Positions 16,882 through 25,648 are shown, counted from the first letter of the stretch. The stretch: DNA of 64,000 bases from JAGWRI01 sp963728785 (GCA_963728785.1 CAVSKV010000002.1:992001-1056000); one strand, 5' to 3'. Numbers and translations are program-made. Notes: a model not told the origin generated them from the sequence alone.

Positions 16882-18957
16882 TCAGTGGATGAGCAGCGCG
16901 CCCCACTGCGGGACCTTCCACGGATTGTCGCGCGTGGCGGCGGGCCCGGTGCCCGGTACGAAGAACTCCGTATAGAGGTCGTCGGGCGGCGTCAGGAAGT
17001 CAGCCGGTTGCCCGGTGGCGCGGTCGTAGTCGGCGAACACCAGGTCGGGCGCGGGCGGGAACTGGCCGGCGCTCCGGCCGGCGTAGTAATCGCTGATCAT
17101 CTCGCCCCACACGGGCGCGGCGAGCGACCCGCCGGCCACGCCGAGCGCGATGGGCTGGTTCCGGTCGAAGCCCAGCCACACGCCGGCCACGAGGTGCGGC
17201 GTCATGCCCACGAACCAGACGTCCACGTTGTCGTTGGTGGTGCCGGTCTTGCCGGCAATGGGGATGTTGTCGGGTACCATCTGGCGGGCGATGCGTCCGG
17301 TGCCGTAGTCGGTGACGTCCTTCATCATGTCGCGCACGATGAACGCCACCGCCGGGTCGAGCACTCGCACCGGCGTGCGGTTGGGCGCCGCGAACACGGT
17401 GCGGCCATAGCGGTCATCGACCTGCGTCACTAATCGCGGGGTAACGGCGAGCCCGTTGTTCGCGAAGGCCGCATATGCCGTGACGAAGTCGAGCGGCCGC
17501 ACCACCGATGCGCCGATGGCGCTCGACGGCACAGCGTCGATGGGTGTTTCGATGCCCATGCGGTGTGCCAGCGCGGCCACCGAGTCCATGCCGATCATCT
17601 GACCGAGTTGGATCGCCACCGCGTTGCGCGAATGGACCAGCGCCTCACGGATCGTCATCGAGCCCAGGAACTTCCCATCGTCGTCCCGGGGCTCGTATAC
17701 GTCGCCGTTAGGCAGCGTGATGGAGAGCGCCGTGTCCGGCACGATGGTGGTGGCGGTGATCCCGTCCTCCAGTGCCTTGGCGTACACGAACGGCTTGAAC
17801 GACGAGCCCGGCTGTCGCTGGGCGTTCACGGCCCGGTCGTATGGCGACGCTGCATAGTCGCGTCCGCCCACGAGGGCCTGGACGTCGCCGGTGTATGGAT
17901 CCACGGCTACCACCATGCCCTGCAGATAGTTCGTACGGGTGGGATGCGCGGGATCGAACTTGGCATGCTTATAGCCGGGCCTGGCCTCGACCTTGGCCGC
18001 CCCGTCCACGAGGGCCTGCTCCGCAGCGCGTTGGAGCGACGGATCATCGGTTGTGTAGAGCCGCAAGCCGCCGCTGGCTAGCGGGACCCCTGCGGCCTTG
18101 GCGGCCTGCTCAACGGCGTCCACGAAGTACGGCGCCCGCACGGAGAATCCCTCGTCCGCCACGGTGACGAGCCGCGTGGCTCGGGCCTGGTCTGCGGCCT
18201 GCCGCGTGATGTATCCCTGGTCGGCCATCAACCCCAGGATCAGGTCGCGGCGCCCCCGGTTGCGGTCGGGATGCCGCGCCGGATCGTAACCGGCCGGCGA
18301 CTTGGGCAGCGCGGCCAGCGAAGCTGCTTCGGGCAGGGTGAGCTGGGAGGCATGTTTGCCGAAGTAGTGGCGCGACGCCTCTTCGATACCGCACCACCGG
18401 TGACCAAAGTTGATGCTGTTGAGGAATGCTTCGAGAATCTGGGCCTTGTTGTAGTGCTTCTCCATCTCGCGCGCCGCCGCCTGCTCGTGGAGCTTGCGCG
18501 AGATGCTGCGGTCGCGCCGGTCGATGAGGTCGGGGTGCATGTTGCCGACGACGAGCTGCGTGATGGTGCTTGCCCCTCGCACGTCCCCTTCGGTGACGAC
18601 GTCCTTGAGCGCCCCAGCGATGCCCACGAGGTCCACCCCGTTGTGCTCGTAGAACCGCTTGTCCTCGACGGCGATGAACGCCTCCGGCACGTACTTGGGC
18701 AGCGCGGAGAGTGCGATGCTGGTGCGCCAGTCGTTGCCGATCTCGCCGATCAGCGAGCCGTCGCGCGCGAACACGAGCGACGACTGCGGCAGGGGGACGA
18801 TCTGCCAGGCCTCGGCGGGCGTGGGGCCAAGGACGGGGGCGCAGGCGATCGGCTCGCTCTGCTGGGCGCGCGCCGAAACAGCGGCCAACAGCAGCGCGCC
18901 GGCCAGCGTCAAGCGCCGGCCGGTCCGTAGAGTGGCGGGGATCGTCGGAATGGGCAT
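16882..18957 (-). CDS. Class A penicillin-binding protein (transglycosylase/transpeptidase) with a cleavable-looking signal peptide
   Basis: 691 residues from ATG at 18957; the frame runs further upstream into the divergent nadE promoter and is not needed. Glycosyltransferase domain (GT51): EDKRFYEHNGVD and GASTITQ-like GASTITQLVV, FGHRWCGIEEASRHYFGK. Transpeptidase domain: SxxK in QPGSSFKP, SxN in SRNAV, KTG in AGKTGTTND. It polymerises and cross-links peptidoglycan in the periplasm. The N-terminus (LTLAGALLLAAVSARAQ) looks like a signal peptide ending in Ala-Arg-Ala-Gln instead of the cytoplasmic tail plus membrane anchor of PBP1A/1B. Cys residues at CAPVLG and HRWCGI are conserved in few class A PBPs as far as I know. 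Confidence 0.92.
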   Translation of the reverse strand: MPIPTIPATLRTGRRLTLAGALLLAAVSARAQQSEPIACAPVLGPTPAEAWQIVPLPQSSLVFARDGSLIGEIGNDWRTSIALSALPKYVPEAFIAVEDKRFYEHNGVDLVGIAGALKDVVTEGDVRGASTITQLVVGNMHPDLIDRRDRSISRKLHEQAAAREMEKHYNKAQILEAFLNSINFGHRWCGIEEASRHYFGKHASQLTLPEAASLAALPKSPAGYDPARHPDRNRGRRDLILGLMADQGYITRQAADQARATRLVTVADEGFSVRAPYFVDAVEQAAKAAGVPLASGGLRLYTTDDPSLQRAAEQALVDGAAKVEARPGYKHAKFDPAHPTRTNYLQGMVVAVDPYTGDVQALVGGRDYAASPYDRAVNAQRQPGSSFKPFVYAKALEDGITATTIVPDTALSITLPNGDVYEPRDDDGKFLGSMTIREALVHSRNAVAIQLGQMIGMDSVAALAHRMGIETPIDAVPSSAIGASVVRPLDFVTAYAAFANNGLAVTPRLVTQVDDRYGRTVFAAPNRTPVRVLDPAVAFIVRDMMKDVTDYGTGRIARQMVPDNIPIAGKTGTTNDNVDVWFVGMTPHLVAGVWLGFDRNQPIALGVAGGSLAAPVWGEMISDYYAGRSAGQFPPAPDLVFADYDRATGQPADFLTPPDDLYTEFFVPGTGPAATRDNPWKVPQWGALLIH

Positions 18958-19030
18958 GCTTGTTACTAAGATACCCCGCCAGGCGGCATGGTTGCCCGAC
19001 GCGTCACCTCCCGCGATGCTTATAGGGCAT

Positions 19031-20863
19031 ATGACCGCAACCCTGCATCTGGCCGTTGCGCAGTTCCGACCGCGCAAGGGCGACTATGACGGCAACCTCG
19101 CCCGGTTGGGCGGATTGTTCTCCGAGGTCGACGGCCAGCAGCCACGCCCGCACGTGCTCTGCCTACCGGAATCGGCGCTCACCGGGTACTTCCTCGAGGG
19201 CGGCGTACGTGAGCACGCGGTGACCGCTGGCACGCTGGCCGCCGACCTGCAGCACACGTATCGCGCTACGGTGCTGGGCGACAGCACGCTGGACGTGGTC
19301 ATCGGGTTCTACGAGTCGTGGAACGGCAAGCTCTACAACAGCGGTGTCTACGTCACGCTGGGGGGCGCCGAGCCGGTGATTCACCACGTGCATCGCAAGA
19401 TGTTTCTGCCGACCTACGGCCTGTTCGACGAGGAGCGCTTCGTGGAGCGAGGGCGGGAGATTCGTGCCTTCGACGCTCCGTGGGGGCGCGCGGCGATTCT
19501 CATCTGTGAGGATGCGTGGCACAGCATGACGGCAACCGTGGCCGCGCTGGACGGCGCCCAGGTTCTGTTCGTGCCCACGGCCCCGCCAGCCCGCGGACCC
19601 TGGCCCGACAGCGACGGCTCGGGCGTGCCGTCGAGCGTCAGCCGCTGGGAGCGGCTGGCCCGCGACATTGCCGACGAGCACGGCGCGTTCGTGGTTCTGG
19701 CCAACCTCGCGGGGAGCGAGGGCGGACGCCTGTTCCCTGGCGCGGCGATGATCGCCGGCCCCAGGGGCGAGGTGTGCGTGCGGGGCCCGCTGTGGACGGA
19801 AGCGCTGGTGACCTATGGGCTCGACTTCGCCGACGTGGCCCGTGCGCGGGCCGACCAGCCACTCCTCGCCGACCTCGAAGTGATGGCCCCCCATCTACGC
19901 GCGTCGATGGAGCGCGTGGAGCGCCGCGCGCCTGCCACGATCTCTTACGATGCCGCGGTAGGCCCGAGCGCACGTGGGCGCGCCGCGGCACGGCCGCCCG
20001 TGGCGGCTTCCCCGATGGTGGTAGTGAATGGGGATGCCGTGCAGCGGCCGCCGGTGCCGCTCGAGATCGATCCGGCACTCACCGAGCGGTGGCTGGTCGA
20101 ATTCCTCAGGGACGAAGTCCGGCAGCGCGGCTACGCCAAGGCGCTCGTCGGCGTGTCGGGCGGCGTCGACTCAGCGGTCACGGCGTTCCTCGCCGCGCGT
20201 GCGCTCGGACCCGAGAACGTGATCGGCATCCGCATGCCCTACCGCACGTCGAGCACCGACAGCAACGCCCACGGCCAGCTGCTGATCGACCGCCTCGGTA
20301 TCGAAGGCCGCACCGTGGATATCAGCGCCGGCGTCGACGGCTATCTCCAGACGGCGCCCGACGCTGACCCGCAGCGCCGCGGGAATATCATGGCGCGCAT
20401 GCGCATGATCGTGCTGTTCGATCTTTCGGCCCGCGACGTGGCCATTCCGCTCGGCACTGGTAACAAGACCGAGCGAATGTTCGGCTACTTCACATGGCAC
20501 GCCGATGACGCGCCTCCCGTGAATCCATTGGGCGATCTGTTCAAGACGCAGGTCTTGACGCTGGCCCGGCACCTGGGTGTACCCGAGGTCATCGTCGAAA
20601 AACCGCCGACCGCTGATCTCGTCGTGGGACAGACCGACGAGGGGGACTTCGGGATCAGCTATGCCAAAGCCGACGAGATCCTCAATTGGTTCCTCTGCGG
20701 CTATTCCGGCGCCGACCTGGTGGCCCGGGGCTTCGATCCCGCCCAGGTGGCGCTGGTGCAGAAGCGCGTGGCGCGGACGCACTGGAAGCGCAAGCTGCCG
20801 ACCGTCGCCATGCTGAGTCCCACGGCGATCGGGGAGAGTTATCTTCGCCCGGTGGACTACTAA
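19031..20863 (+). CDS. nadE: Glutamine-dependent NAD(+) synthetase
   Basis: 610 residues from ATG at 19031 (MTATLHLAVAQFRP). The N-terminal nitrilase-type glutaminase domain has PESALTGY (Glu), the Lys in HRKMFLPTYG and the nucleophile Cys159 in LICEDAW. The C-terminal synthetase domain has the P-loop GVSGGVDSAV at about 374-383, GTGNKTERMFGYFTWHAD and PPTADLVVGQTDEGDFG. It makes NAD from deamido-NAD, ATP and ammonia released from glutamine. The two domains in one chain give the usual length for this type. It is divergent from the PBP gene with 73 bp between starts, and is followed by the large inverted repeat. Confidence 0.96.
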   Translation: MTATLHLAVAQFRPRKGDYDGNLARLGGLFSEVDGQQPRPHVLCLPESALTGYFLEGGVREHAVTAGTLAADLQHTYRATVLGDSTLDVVIGFYESWNGKLYNSGVYVTLGGAEPVIHHVHRKMFLPTYGLFDEERFVERGREIRAFDAPWGRAAILICEDAWHSMTATVAALDGAQVLFVPTAPPARGPWPDSDGSGVPSSVSRWERLARDIADEHGAFVVLANLAGSEGGRLFPGAAMIAGPRGEVCVRGPLWTEALVTYGLDFADVARARADQPLLADLEVMAPHLRASMERVERRAPATISYDAAVGPSARGRAAARPPVAASPMVVVNGDAVQRPPVPLEIDPALTERWLVEFLRDEVRQRGYAKALVGVSGGVDSAVTAFLAARALGPENVIGIRMPYRTSSTDSNAHGQLLIDRLGIEGRTVDISAGVDGYLQTAPDADPQRRGNIMARMRMIVLFDLSARDVAIPLGTGNKTERMFGYFTWHADDAPPVNPLGDLFKTQVLTLARHLGVPEVIVEKPPTADLVVGQTDEGDFGISYAKADEILNWFLCGYSGADLVARGFDPAQVALVQKRVARTHWKRKLPTVAMLSPTAIGESYLRPVDY

Positions 20864-20874
20864 AGAAGAGCGAC

Positions 20875-21076
20875 AACTGCTAACCGAAGGCTGAGAGCCG
20901 AAAGCTGACAGCCTTCAGCTGACGGCAACGACGCGCGGAAGCTCCTCGATAGGGATGGGGCACAACGACGTTCAGCCGAGGCTCGCCCATTCTGAATTCC
21001 GCTGCGAACCGTCCCACCGTCGTTGCCGATCGCTCACAGCCATCGGCTTCCGGCTCTCAGCCTTCAGTTAGCGGTT
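20875..21076. repeat. Large imperfect inverted repeat between nadE and the HNH gene
   Basis: Arms 20875-20933 and 21018-21076 are inverted copies, 47 of 59 positions identical by eye, separated by 84 bases. Shared blocks include GAAGGCTGAGAGCC and CGGCAACGACG. Each arm also has internal CTGA/TCAG symmetry. A related piece, with the 13-mer GCCGATCGCTCAC in common (21025-21037 and 34165-34177), lies near 34.15 kb, so this seems to be a dispersed intergenic element. No coding potential is seen. Confidence 0.7.
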
Positions 21077-21480
21077 CACGCCGCTTCCGCATACGCCAGA
21101 CTCACCGCCCGCCGGGCGCAGCGCTTGAGCGCGCGATGCACCGTTCTCGCGTAATGAATGAAGTTCATCCCCGCCCAAGGGAATCGGACGAAGAATTCGT
21201 GCGGCAGCATGTCGCTTTTCAGTCGATTGCAGCGGCAGCAGGCTAGAACGAGGTTGCCTGGATAGTGGGTTCCACCCCTTGCGAGCGGATACACGTGGTC
21301 CAGCGTGGCGTTCTCGAAGTCGAGGCACGTCCCGCAGTACACGCAGCGGCGGCCGCAGTCGCGCATGGCCGCACGCTTGAGCGCGCGCTTCTGGTGGGCA
21401 GGATGCGTCCGGCGGGCGCGACGCGGCGCGCGGGGGACGCGGGGGAGGGAGACGTGGTGATAGTGCCGACGGCCGGACAT
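21076..21480 (-). CDS. HNH endonuclease, small stand-alone protein
   Basis: 134 residues from ATG at 21480, which has GAGGTGA immediately upstream; the frame extends to 21714 but the strong ribosome binding site and the hairpin favour this start. A basic N-terminus of about 45 residues precedes the HNH core: CVYCG, LDHVYPLARGG, NLVLACCRCNRLKSD. The two Cys pairs form a structural zinc site; DH and N are the nuclease residues. There is no RuvC domain, so it is not IscB or Cas9-like. It could be a restriction-type or DNA-repair nuclease. It is flanked by the large inverted repeat at its 3' end and a terminator-like hairpin in its leader. Confidence 0.85.
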   Translation of the reverse strand: MSGRRHYHHVSLPRVPRAPRRARRTHPAHQKRALKRAAMRDCGRRCVYCGTCLDFENATLDHVYPLARGGTHYPGNLVLACCRCNRLKSDMLPHEFFVRFPWAGMNFIHYARTVHRALKRCARRAVSLAYAEAA

Positions 21481-21489
21481 TTCACCTCG

Positions 21490-21540
21490 CTGAAAAGGAA
21501 GACACCCCGCGACGGGACGGGAGTCCCATCGTGGGGTGTC
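21490..21540 (-). promoter_or_regulatory. Terminator-like hairpin in the leader of the HNH gene (possible attenuator)
   Basis: Arms 21501-21518 and 21523-21540 (18 bp, 16 Watson-Crick pairs, 4-nt loop; outer part GACACCCC). Read on the minus strand the stem is followed by TTCCTTTTC, then the ribosome binding site and ATG of the HNH gene. This is the layout of a leader terminator. No leader peptide or ligand-binding structure is recognised. Confidence 0.55.
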
Positions 21541-21884
21541 GTGACGGCCGGAAGCAGCCGGCTTCGGATGGCAGAGCACATGCGGCGTTCGTGCGCCCGC
21601 ACGGAACAGTCGAATCGTCGCTGTCGGACCGCTTTGCTCATGCGCCTCCGGTTGACCTGAGACGGACCTTGGGTCCGTCGGCCCATAAATGTGATGTTCC
21701 GCCGAGGCGCGCAAGAGTTTTTTTCAGCCGCACCGGAACGGGGCGGTCACAGCGCTGTCACGGCCCCGGCAGTGGGGCCTTCCGACTGTCCGACTCCCAA
21801 CGCCACGACTACCTTTATCAAGTCGTACCCTCTCGACCCGCGCGGCCCCGGCCGCGCGCCGTCCGCACTCGAACGGATCCGACC
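21541..21884 (+). other. Intergenic region upstream of the E1 gene with two hairpins and a T7 run
   Basis: No gene is supported here. It holds a perfect 8-bp stem GACGGACC/GGTCCGTC with a 3-nt loop at 21661-21679, a run of seven T at 21718-21724, and a GCGCGGCC/GGCCGCGC stem at 21840-21857, 27 bases before the E1 ATG. The last hairpin would sit in the mRNA leader. No convincing -35/-10 pair was found. Confidence 0.45.
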
Positions 21885-23996
21885 ATGGCCACTTCGACCA
21901 AAGCGGAGCGCCGCGGCACGCAGGACCTGTCGCGCAGCCACCTCCTCGCCGCCTACAAGACGATGCTCCTGTCGCGCAAGCTCGACGACAAGGAGATCCA
22001 ACTCAAGCGCCAGAACAAGATCTTCTTTCAGATCTCCGGCGCGGGGCACGAGGCGGTGCTTACCGCCGCCGGTATGACCCTCAAGCCCGCCCACGACTGG
22101 TTCTTCCTGTACTACCGCGACCGCGCGCTGTGCCTCCAACTTGGCGAGACCGCAGCCGACATGCTCTACTCCGCGGTGGGCGCCGCCGCCGACCCGAATT
22201 CGGGCGGTCGCCAGATGCCTAGCCACTGGGGAAAGCAGGATCTGAATATCGTTTCCTCATCCTCCCCCACCGGCACGCAATTCCTGCAGGCTGTGGGCGC
22301 CGCCGAGGCCACGCTCCGTGCCAAGCTCCTCGGCATCACCGAGGGGTTCGAGAAGGACGAGGTCGTGCTCGTCACCACGGGCGACGGCACGACCAGCGAA
22401 GGAGAGTTCTGGGAGTCGCTCAACACCGCGACTAACCTGAAACTCCCCGTCGTCTACCTGGTGGAGGACAACGGCTACGCAATCTCGGTGCCGGTCGAGG
22501 TGAACACGGCCGGCGGCAGTATTTCCAAGATCGTGGCCGGGTTTCCCGGCCTCCTCGTGCAGGAGGTGGATGGCTGCGACCTGCTCGCGTCATATGCCGC
22601 CATGCAAAAGGCCGTGGAATACGCCCGCAAGCGCAAGGGTCCGGCATTGGTGCATGCGCACGTGATCCGCCCCTATTCGCACTCCCTATCCGACGACGAG
22701 GTCATGTACCGGCCACCCGAGGAGCGGGATGCCGACGCTGCGCGTGACCCGGTAGCCCAGTTCCCCAAGTGGCTCGTGAACGAGGGCCTGGCCACCGAGA
22801 AGGACATCGCCAGGATACGCGACGAGGTGGACGCCGAGGTGCTGGCCGCCACCGATGACGCCCTGGCCCAGCCGCAACCCGGCCCGGAAACGATCTACCA
22901 ACACGTCTATTCCGAGGACGTCGATCCCACGTCGGAGCAGTTCGACACCGAGGACGATCCGCAGTTCTCGGGCAACGAAACGACGATGGTGGACCTGCTG
23001 AACGCGTGCATGAAGGACGAAATGCGACGCAATGCCAAGATGGTGGTGTTCGGCGAGGATGTAGCGGACGTGTCGCGCGCAGAGTACCTGGGCAGGGTCA
23101 AGGGCAAGGGCGGCGTGTTCAAGGTCACGTGGGGGCTGCAGAAGGAGTTCGGCGGCGACCGCGTGTACAACTCGCCGCTGGCCGAGGCCAACATCGTCGG
23201 CCGTGCAATCGGCCTCGCGCTGCGGGGCTTCAAGCCCGTGGTCGAGATCCAGTTCTTCGATTATATCTGGCCGGCGTTCCAGCAATTGCGCAACGAGTTG
23301 GCCACCATGCGGTGGCGCTCCAACGGCCTGTTCGACGCGCCGGTGGTGGTGCGCACGACCTATGGCGGATACATCCGCGGCGCCATCTACCACTCACAGA
23401 CCGGCGCGTCGCTGTTCACCCATACGCCGGGCCTGCGTGTCGTGTGCCCGGCCACGGCGCTCGACGCCAACGGTTTGCTCCGCACGGCCATTCGCTGTGA
23501 CGACCCGGTGCTCTTCCTCGAGCACAAGCACTTGTACCGCCAGACGTACAACAAGGCGGCGTATCCCGGGCCGAACTTCATGATCCCGTTCGGCAAGGCG
23601 AAGGTCGTGCGCCAGGGCACCGATGTCACGGTCGTGACGTACGGCGCCACGGTGCACCGCGCCTTCACGGCGGCCAATCAGACGGCCGAGGAGACGGGGC
23701 TGAGCGTCGAGGTGATCGACCTGCGAACGCTGTCGCCGTGGGATCGCGAAACCGTGTACGCCAGCGTGAAGAAGACTTCGCGTGTGATCGTCGCCTATGA
23801 AGACTCGCTCTCATGGGGCTACGGCGCCGAGATCGCCGCCGCGATTGCCGACGAGTGCTTCGCGTGGCTGGACGCCCCGGTCAAGCGCGTCGCGAGCGCC
23901 GACACGTTCGTGGGCTACGCGCCGCAGCTCGAAGACGCGATCCTGCCCCAGGTCGAGACGTTCAAGGCGGCGTTCCGCGACATCGCCGCGTTTTGA
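21885..23996 (+). CDS. Fused alpha-beta E1 component of a branched-chain/2-oxoacid dehydrogenase
   Basis: 703 residues from ATG at 21885. The alpha-type half has the thiamine diphosphate motif from GDGTTSEGEFWE (about 166) to VEDNGYA, and GRQMPSHWG. From about residue 365 the beta-type half follows: FGEDVADVSRAEYLGRV, YNSPLAEANIVGRAIG, FDYIWPAFQQL, YRQTYNKAAYPG and a transketolase C-terminal domain (DLRTLSPWD). The two halves are normally separate genes, giving an alpha2beta2 enzyme; here one chain carries both. It decarboxylates a 2-oxoacid, most likely branched-chain, and passes the acyl group to an E2 lipoyl protein not found in this window. The SD signal is weak. Confidence 0.92.
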   Translation: MATSTKAERRGTQDLSRSHLLAAYKTMLLSRKLDDKEIQLKRQNKIFFQISGAGHEAVLTAAGMTLKPAHDWFFLYYRDRALCLQLGETAADMLYSAVGAAADPNSGGRQMPSHWGKQDLNIVSSSSPTGTQFLQAVGAAEATLRAKLLGITEGFEKDEVVLVTTGDGTTSEGEFWESLNTATNLKLPVVYLVEDNGYAISVPVEVNTAGGSISKIVAGFPGLLVQEVDGCDLLASYAAMQKAVEYARKRKGPALVHAHVIRPYSHSLSDDEVMYRPPEERDADAARDPVAQFPKWLVNEGLATEKDIARIRDEVDAEVLAATDDALAQPQPGPETIYQHVYSEDVDPTSEQFDTEDDPQFSGNETTMVDLLNACMKDEMRRNAKMVVFGEDVADVSRAEYLGRVKGKGGVFKVTWGLQKEFGGDRVYNSPLAEANIVGRAIGLALRGFKPVVEIQFFDYIWPAFQQLRNELATMRWRSNGLFDAPVVVRTTYGGYIRGAIYHSQTGASLFTHTPGLRVVCPATALDANGLLRTAIRCDDPVLFLEHKHLYRQTYNKAAYPGPNFMIPFGKAKVVRQGTDVTVVTYGATVHRAFTAANQTAEETGLSVEVIDLRTLSPWDRETVYASVKKTSRVIVAYEDSLSWGYGAEIAAAIADECFAWLDAPVKRVASADTFVGYAPQLEDAILPQVETFKAAFRDIAAF

Positions 23997-24047
23997 ACAC
24001 CGCGGGTTGCACGATCATCGGTTGGGGGGCCGACCGCCCCCAGCCCC

Positions 24048-24320
24048 TCAGGCGTAGCGTGACAGGTCGTGGAGCGTGAGCTCCGCCCCCTCCACGTCGA
24101 CGACCCGTACACCATCCGGCGCGAGCTTCCGCATCTCGGCGCTCGATCCCACCCGCACCACCCGCGCGCCGGCCAGCGCCGCAGCGTCGGCCCACGGACG
24201 GCGCAACTCGCCGGTCGCGATACGCGCATTCACGACAAGGCACGTGATCGCAGCACGGGAAGTCGAATCGGAGTCGGGAATCACGGTACGTCGAAGAGCG
24301 GCGGACTGACCGCCCCACAT
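24048..24320 (-). CDS. Short protein matching only the N-terminal beta-domain of amidohydrolases (stand-alone or remnant)
   Basis: 90 residues from ATG at 24320, or 78 from GTG at 24284; neither start has a clear ribosome binding site. The body (LVVNARIATGELRRPWADA, ARVVRVGSSAEMRKLAP, VRVVDVEGAEL) resembles the N-terminal strands of YtcJ-type amidohydrolases, which in full proteins continue to a metal site HxH. Here the frame stops after about 25 residues beyond the VVDVEG strand, with no HxH and no barrel nearby on this strand. It may be a degraded gene or a small protein that reuses this beta-domain. It is divergent from terC. Confidence 0.5.
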   Translation of the reverse strand: MWGGQSAALRRTVIPDSDSTSRAAITCLVVNARIATGELRRPWADAAALAGARVVRVGSSAEMRKLAPDGVRVVDVEGAELTLHDLSRYA

Positions 24321-24357
24321 TAGCTTACGGAGACGGTCCCCACCAGTCGCTGCCCCC

Positions 24358-25299
24358 ATGCACACCATCGCCACCAACGTCTGGTTCTGGGCAGGCTTCA
24401 TCGCCTTCGTGCTCATCATGCTGGCGCTCGATCTCGGCGTCTTCCATCGTGAGGCACACGAAGTGCAACCGCGCGAGGCGGCGGCGTGGACGGCGGTGTG
24501 GGTGACCCTGGCCCTGCTGTTCGCACTCGCTTTGCGAATCTTCGAGCCGCGCGGCACGGCGCTCACCTTCCTCACGGGCTACCTGCTCGAGGAATCGCTG
24601 AGCGCCGACAACATCTTCGTCATCGCGCTCATCTTTGCGTACTTCGGGGTGCCGAAGCGCGCACACCACCGCGTGCTGTTTTACGGCATCCTCGGTGCGC
24701 TCGTGCTGCGCGGGCTGTTCATCGCCGTCGGCACGCTGCTGCTGTCCCGCTTCGAGTGGGTGCTGTACGTGTTCGGCGCGATGCTCGTGTTCACCGGCGT
24801 GCGCATGACGTTCCACGACGACTCGGCCGATTTCGACGGCGAGAAGAATATCGCCGTCCGCCTCACACGCCGGTTCGTGCCCATGACACCGCATTACGAC
24901 GACGCACGATTCTTCACCCGGGAAGGGGTGCGCCGGCTGGCGACGCCGCTGCTCCTCGTGCTGGTGATGGTGGAGGTCACCGATCTCGCATTCGCGATCG
25001 ACTCGATCCCTGCGATCTTCGGCGTGACGCGCGATCCTTTTCTCGTGTTCACGTCGAACATCTTCGCCGTGCTGGGATTGCGCTCGCTGTTTTTCCTGCT
25101 GGTGAGCGTGATCGACCGGTTCCACTTGCTCAAGTACGGTTTGTCGGTGATCCTCACCTTCATCGGAGTGAAGATGCTCGCCGACTACTGGATCGAGCTG
25201 CCGATCTGGGTATCGCTCACCGTGATCCTCTGCGTCCTGACGGCTTCGGTGGCCGGATCCCTCGCCTGGCCCAAGAAGCCGCGCATCGCGGACGGCTAG
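24358..25299 (+). CDS. TerC/Alx-family integral membrane protein
   Basis: 313 residues with about eight hydrophobic segments. Family motifs: LDLGVF in the first segment, LLEESLSADNIFV and EVTDLAFAIDSIPAIFG, both with intramembrane acidic residues thought to bind metal, and FLRSLFFLL-like LGLRSLFFLL. TerC/Alx proteins are linked to tellurite resistance and manganese or calcium export. I looked for a yybP-ykoY riboswitch in the 73 bases upstream and see none. No ter operon partners are present, so a metal-homeostasis role is more likely than tellurite resistance. Confidence 0.92.
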   Translation: MHTIATNVWFWAGFIAFVLIMLALDLGVFHREAHEVQPREAAAWTAVWVTLALLFALALRIFEPRGTALTFLTGYLLEESLSADNIFVIALIFAYFGVPKRAHHRVLFYGILGALVLRGLFIAVGTLLLSRFEWVLYVFGAMLVFTGVRMTFHDDSADFDGEKNIAVRLTRRFVPMTPHYDDARFFTREGVRRLATPLLLVLVMVEVTDLAFAIDSIPAIFGVTRDPFLVFTSNIFAVLGLRSLFFLLVSVIDRFHLLKYGLSVILTFIGVKMLADYWIELPIWVSLTVILCVLTASVAGSLAWPKKPRIADG

Positions 25300-25327
25300 C
25301 CACTCTCGGTGGCCCCCCGCCGGTCGG

Positions 25328-25648
25328 CTATCGCCGCTCCATGGCGTCGCGGATATCGAGCAGGATCTCCAGATACAACTGTTCGCGGCGGTATGCGAAG
25401 TCGAGCGTCGTCATCTGCGAGGAATCGTCGGCGCCTTTGGCGCGCTCGAAGGCCTCGCGGTACATGTCGTCCAGGTTGCTCAGAATGCGATCGCGGGAGC
25501 GGGACATACGGATCTTCTCGAGGGCGCTGAGGGTCAGTCGGGGAATGTCGTCGGCCGGGTCGGGCCGGCGGTCCTTGCTTCCAGCGGTGAGCAGCCGCTT
25601 GGCGGCGCTCACCATCATGCGGCGGGATTGTAGGGGCTCGTCAGCCAT
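25328..25648 (-). CDS. Small hypothetical protein, helical and charged
   Basis: 106 residues, no signal peptide or membrane segment. The second half (RMSRSRDRILSNLDDMYRE and YLEILLDIRDAMERR) looks like an amphipathic helical pair with many Arg, Asp and Glu. I do not recognise a family. It is third in a row of small minus-strand genes after the ferredoxin (26054-26401) and the 89-residue protein (25716-25985), with gaps of 67 bp each, so one transcript is possible. Convergent with terC. Confidence 0.6.
   Translation of the reverse strand: MADEPLQSRRMMVSAAKRLLTAGSKDRRPDPADDIPRLTLSALEKIRMSRSRDRILSNLDDMYREAFERAKGADDSSQMTTLDFAYRREQLYLEILLDIRDAMERR

Noticed and set aside
21076..21540. IscB/OMEGA (HEARO) system: HNH protein with a structured RNA nearby
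   Set aside because: The protein has only 134 residues, with no RuvC domain or bridge helix, and the hairpin is short and in the leader of the gene. It does not fit the HEARO RNA layout.
24285..24357. yybP-ykoY manganese riboswitch before the TerC gene
   Set aside because: The gap to the ATG is short and no conserved core or pairing was found.
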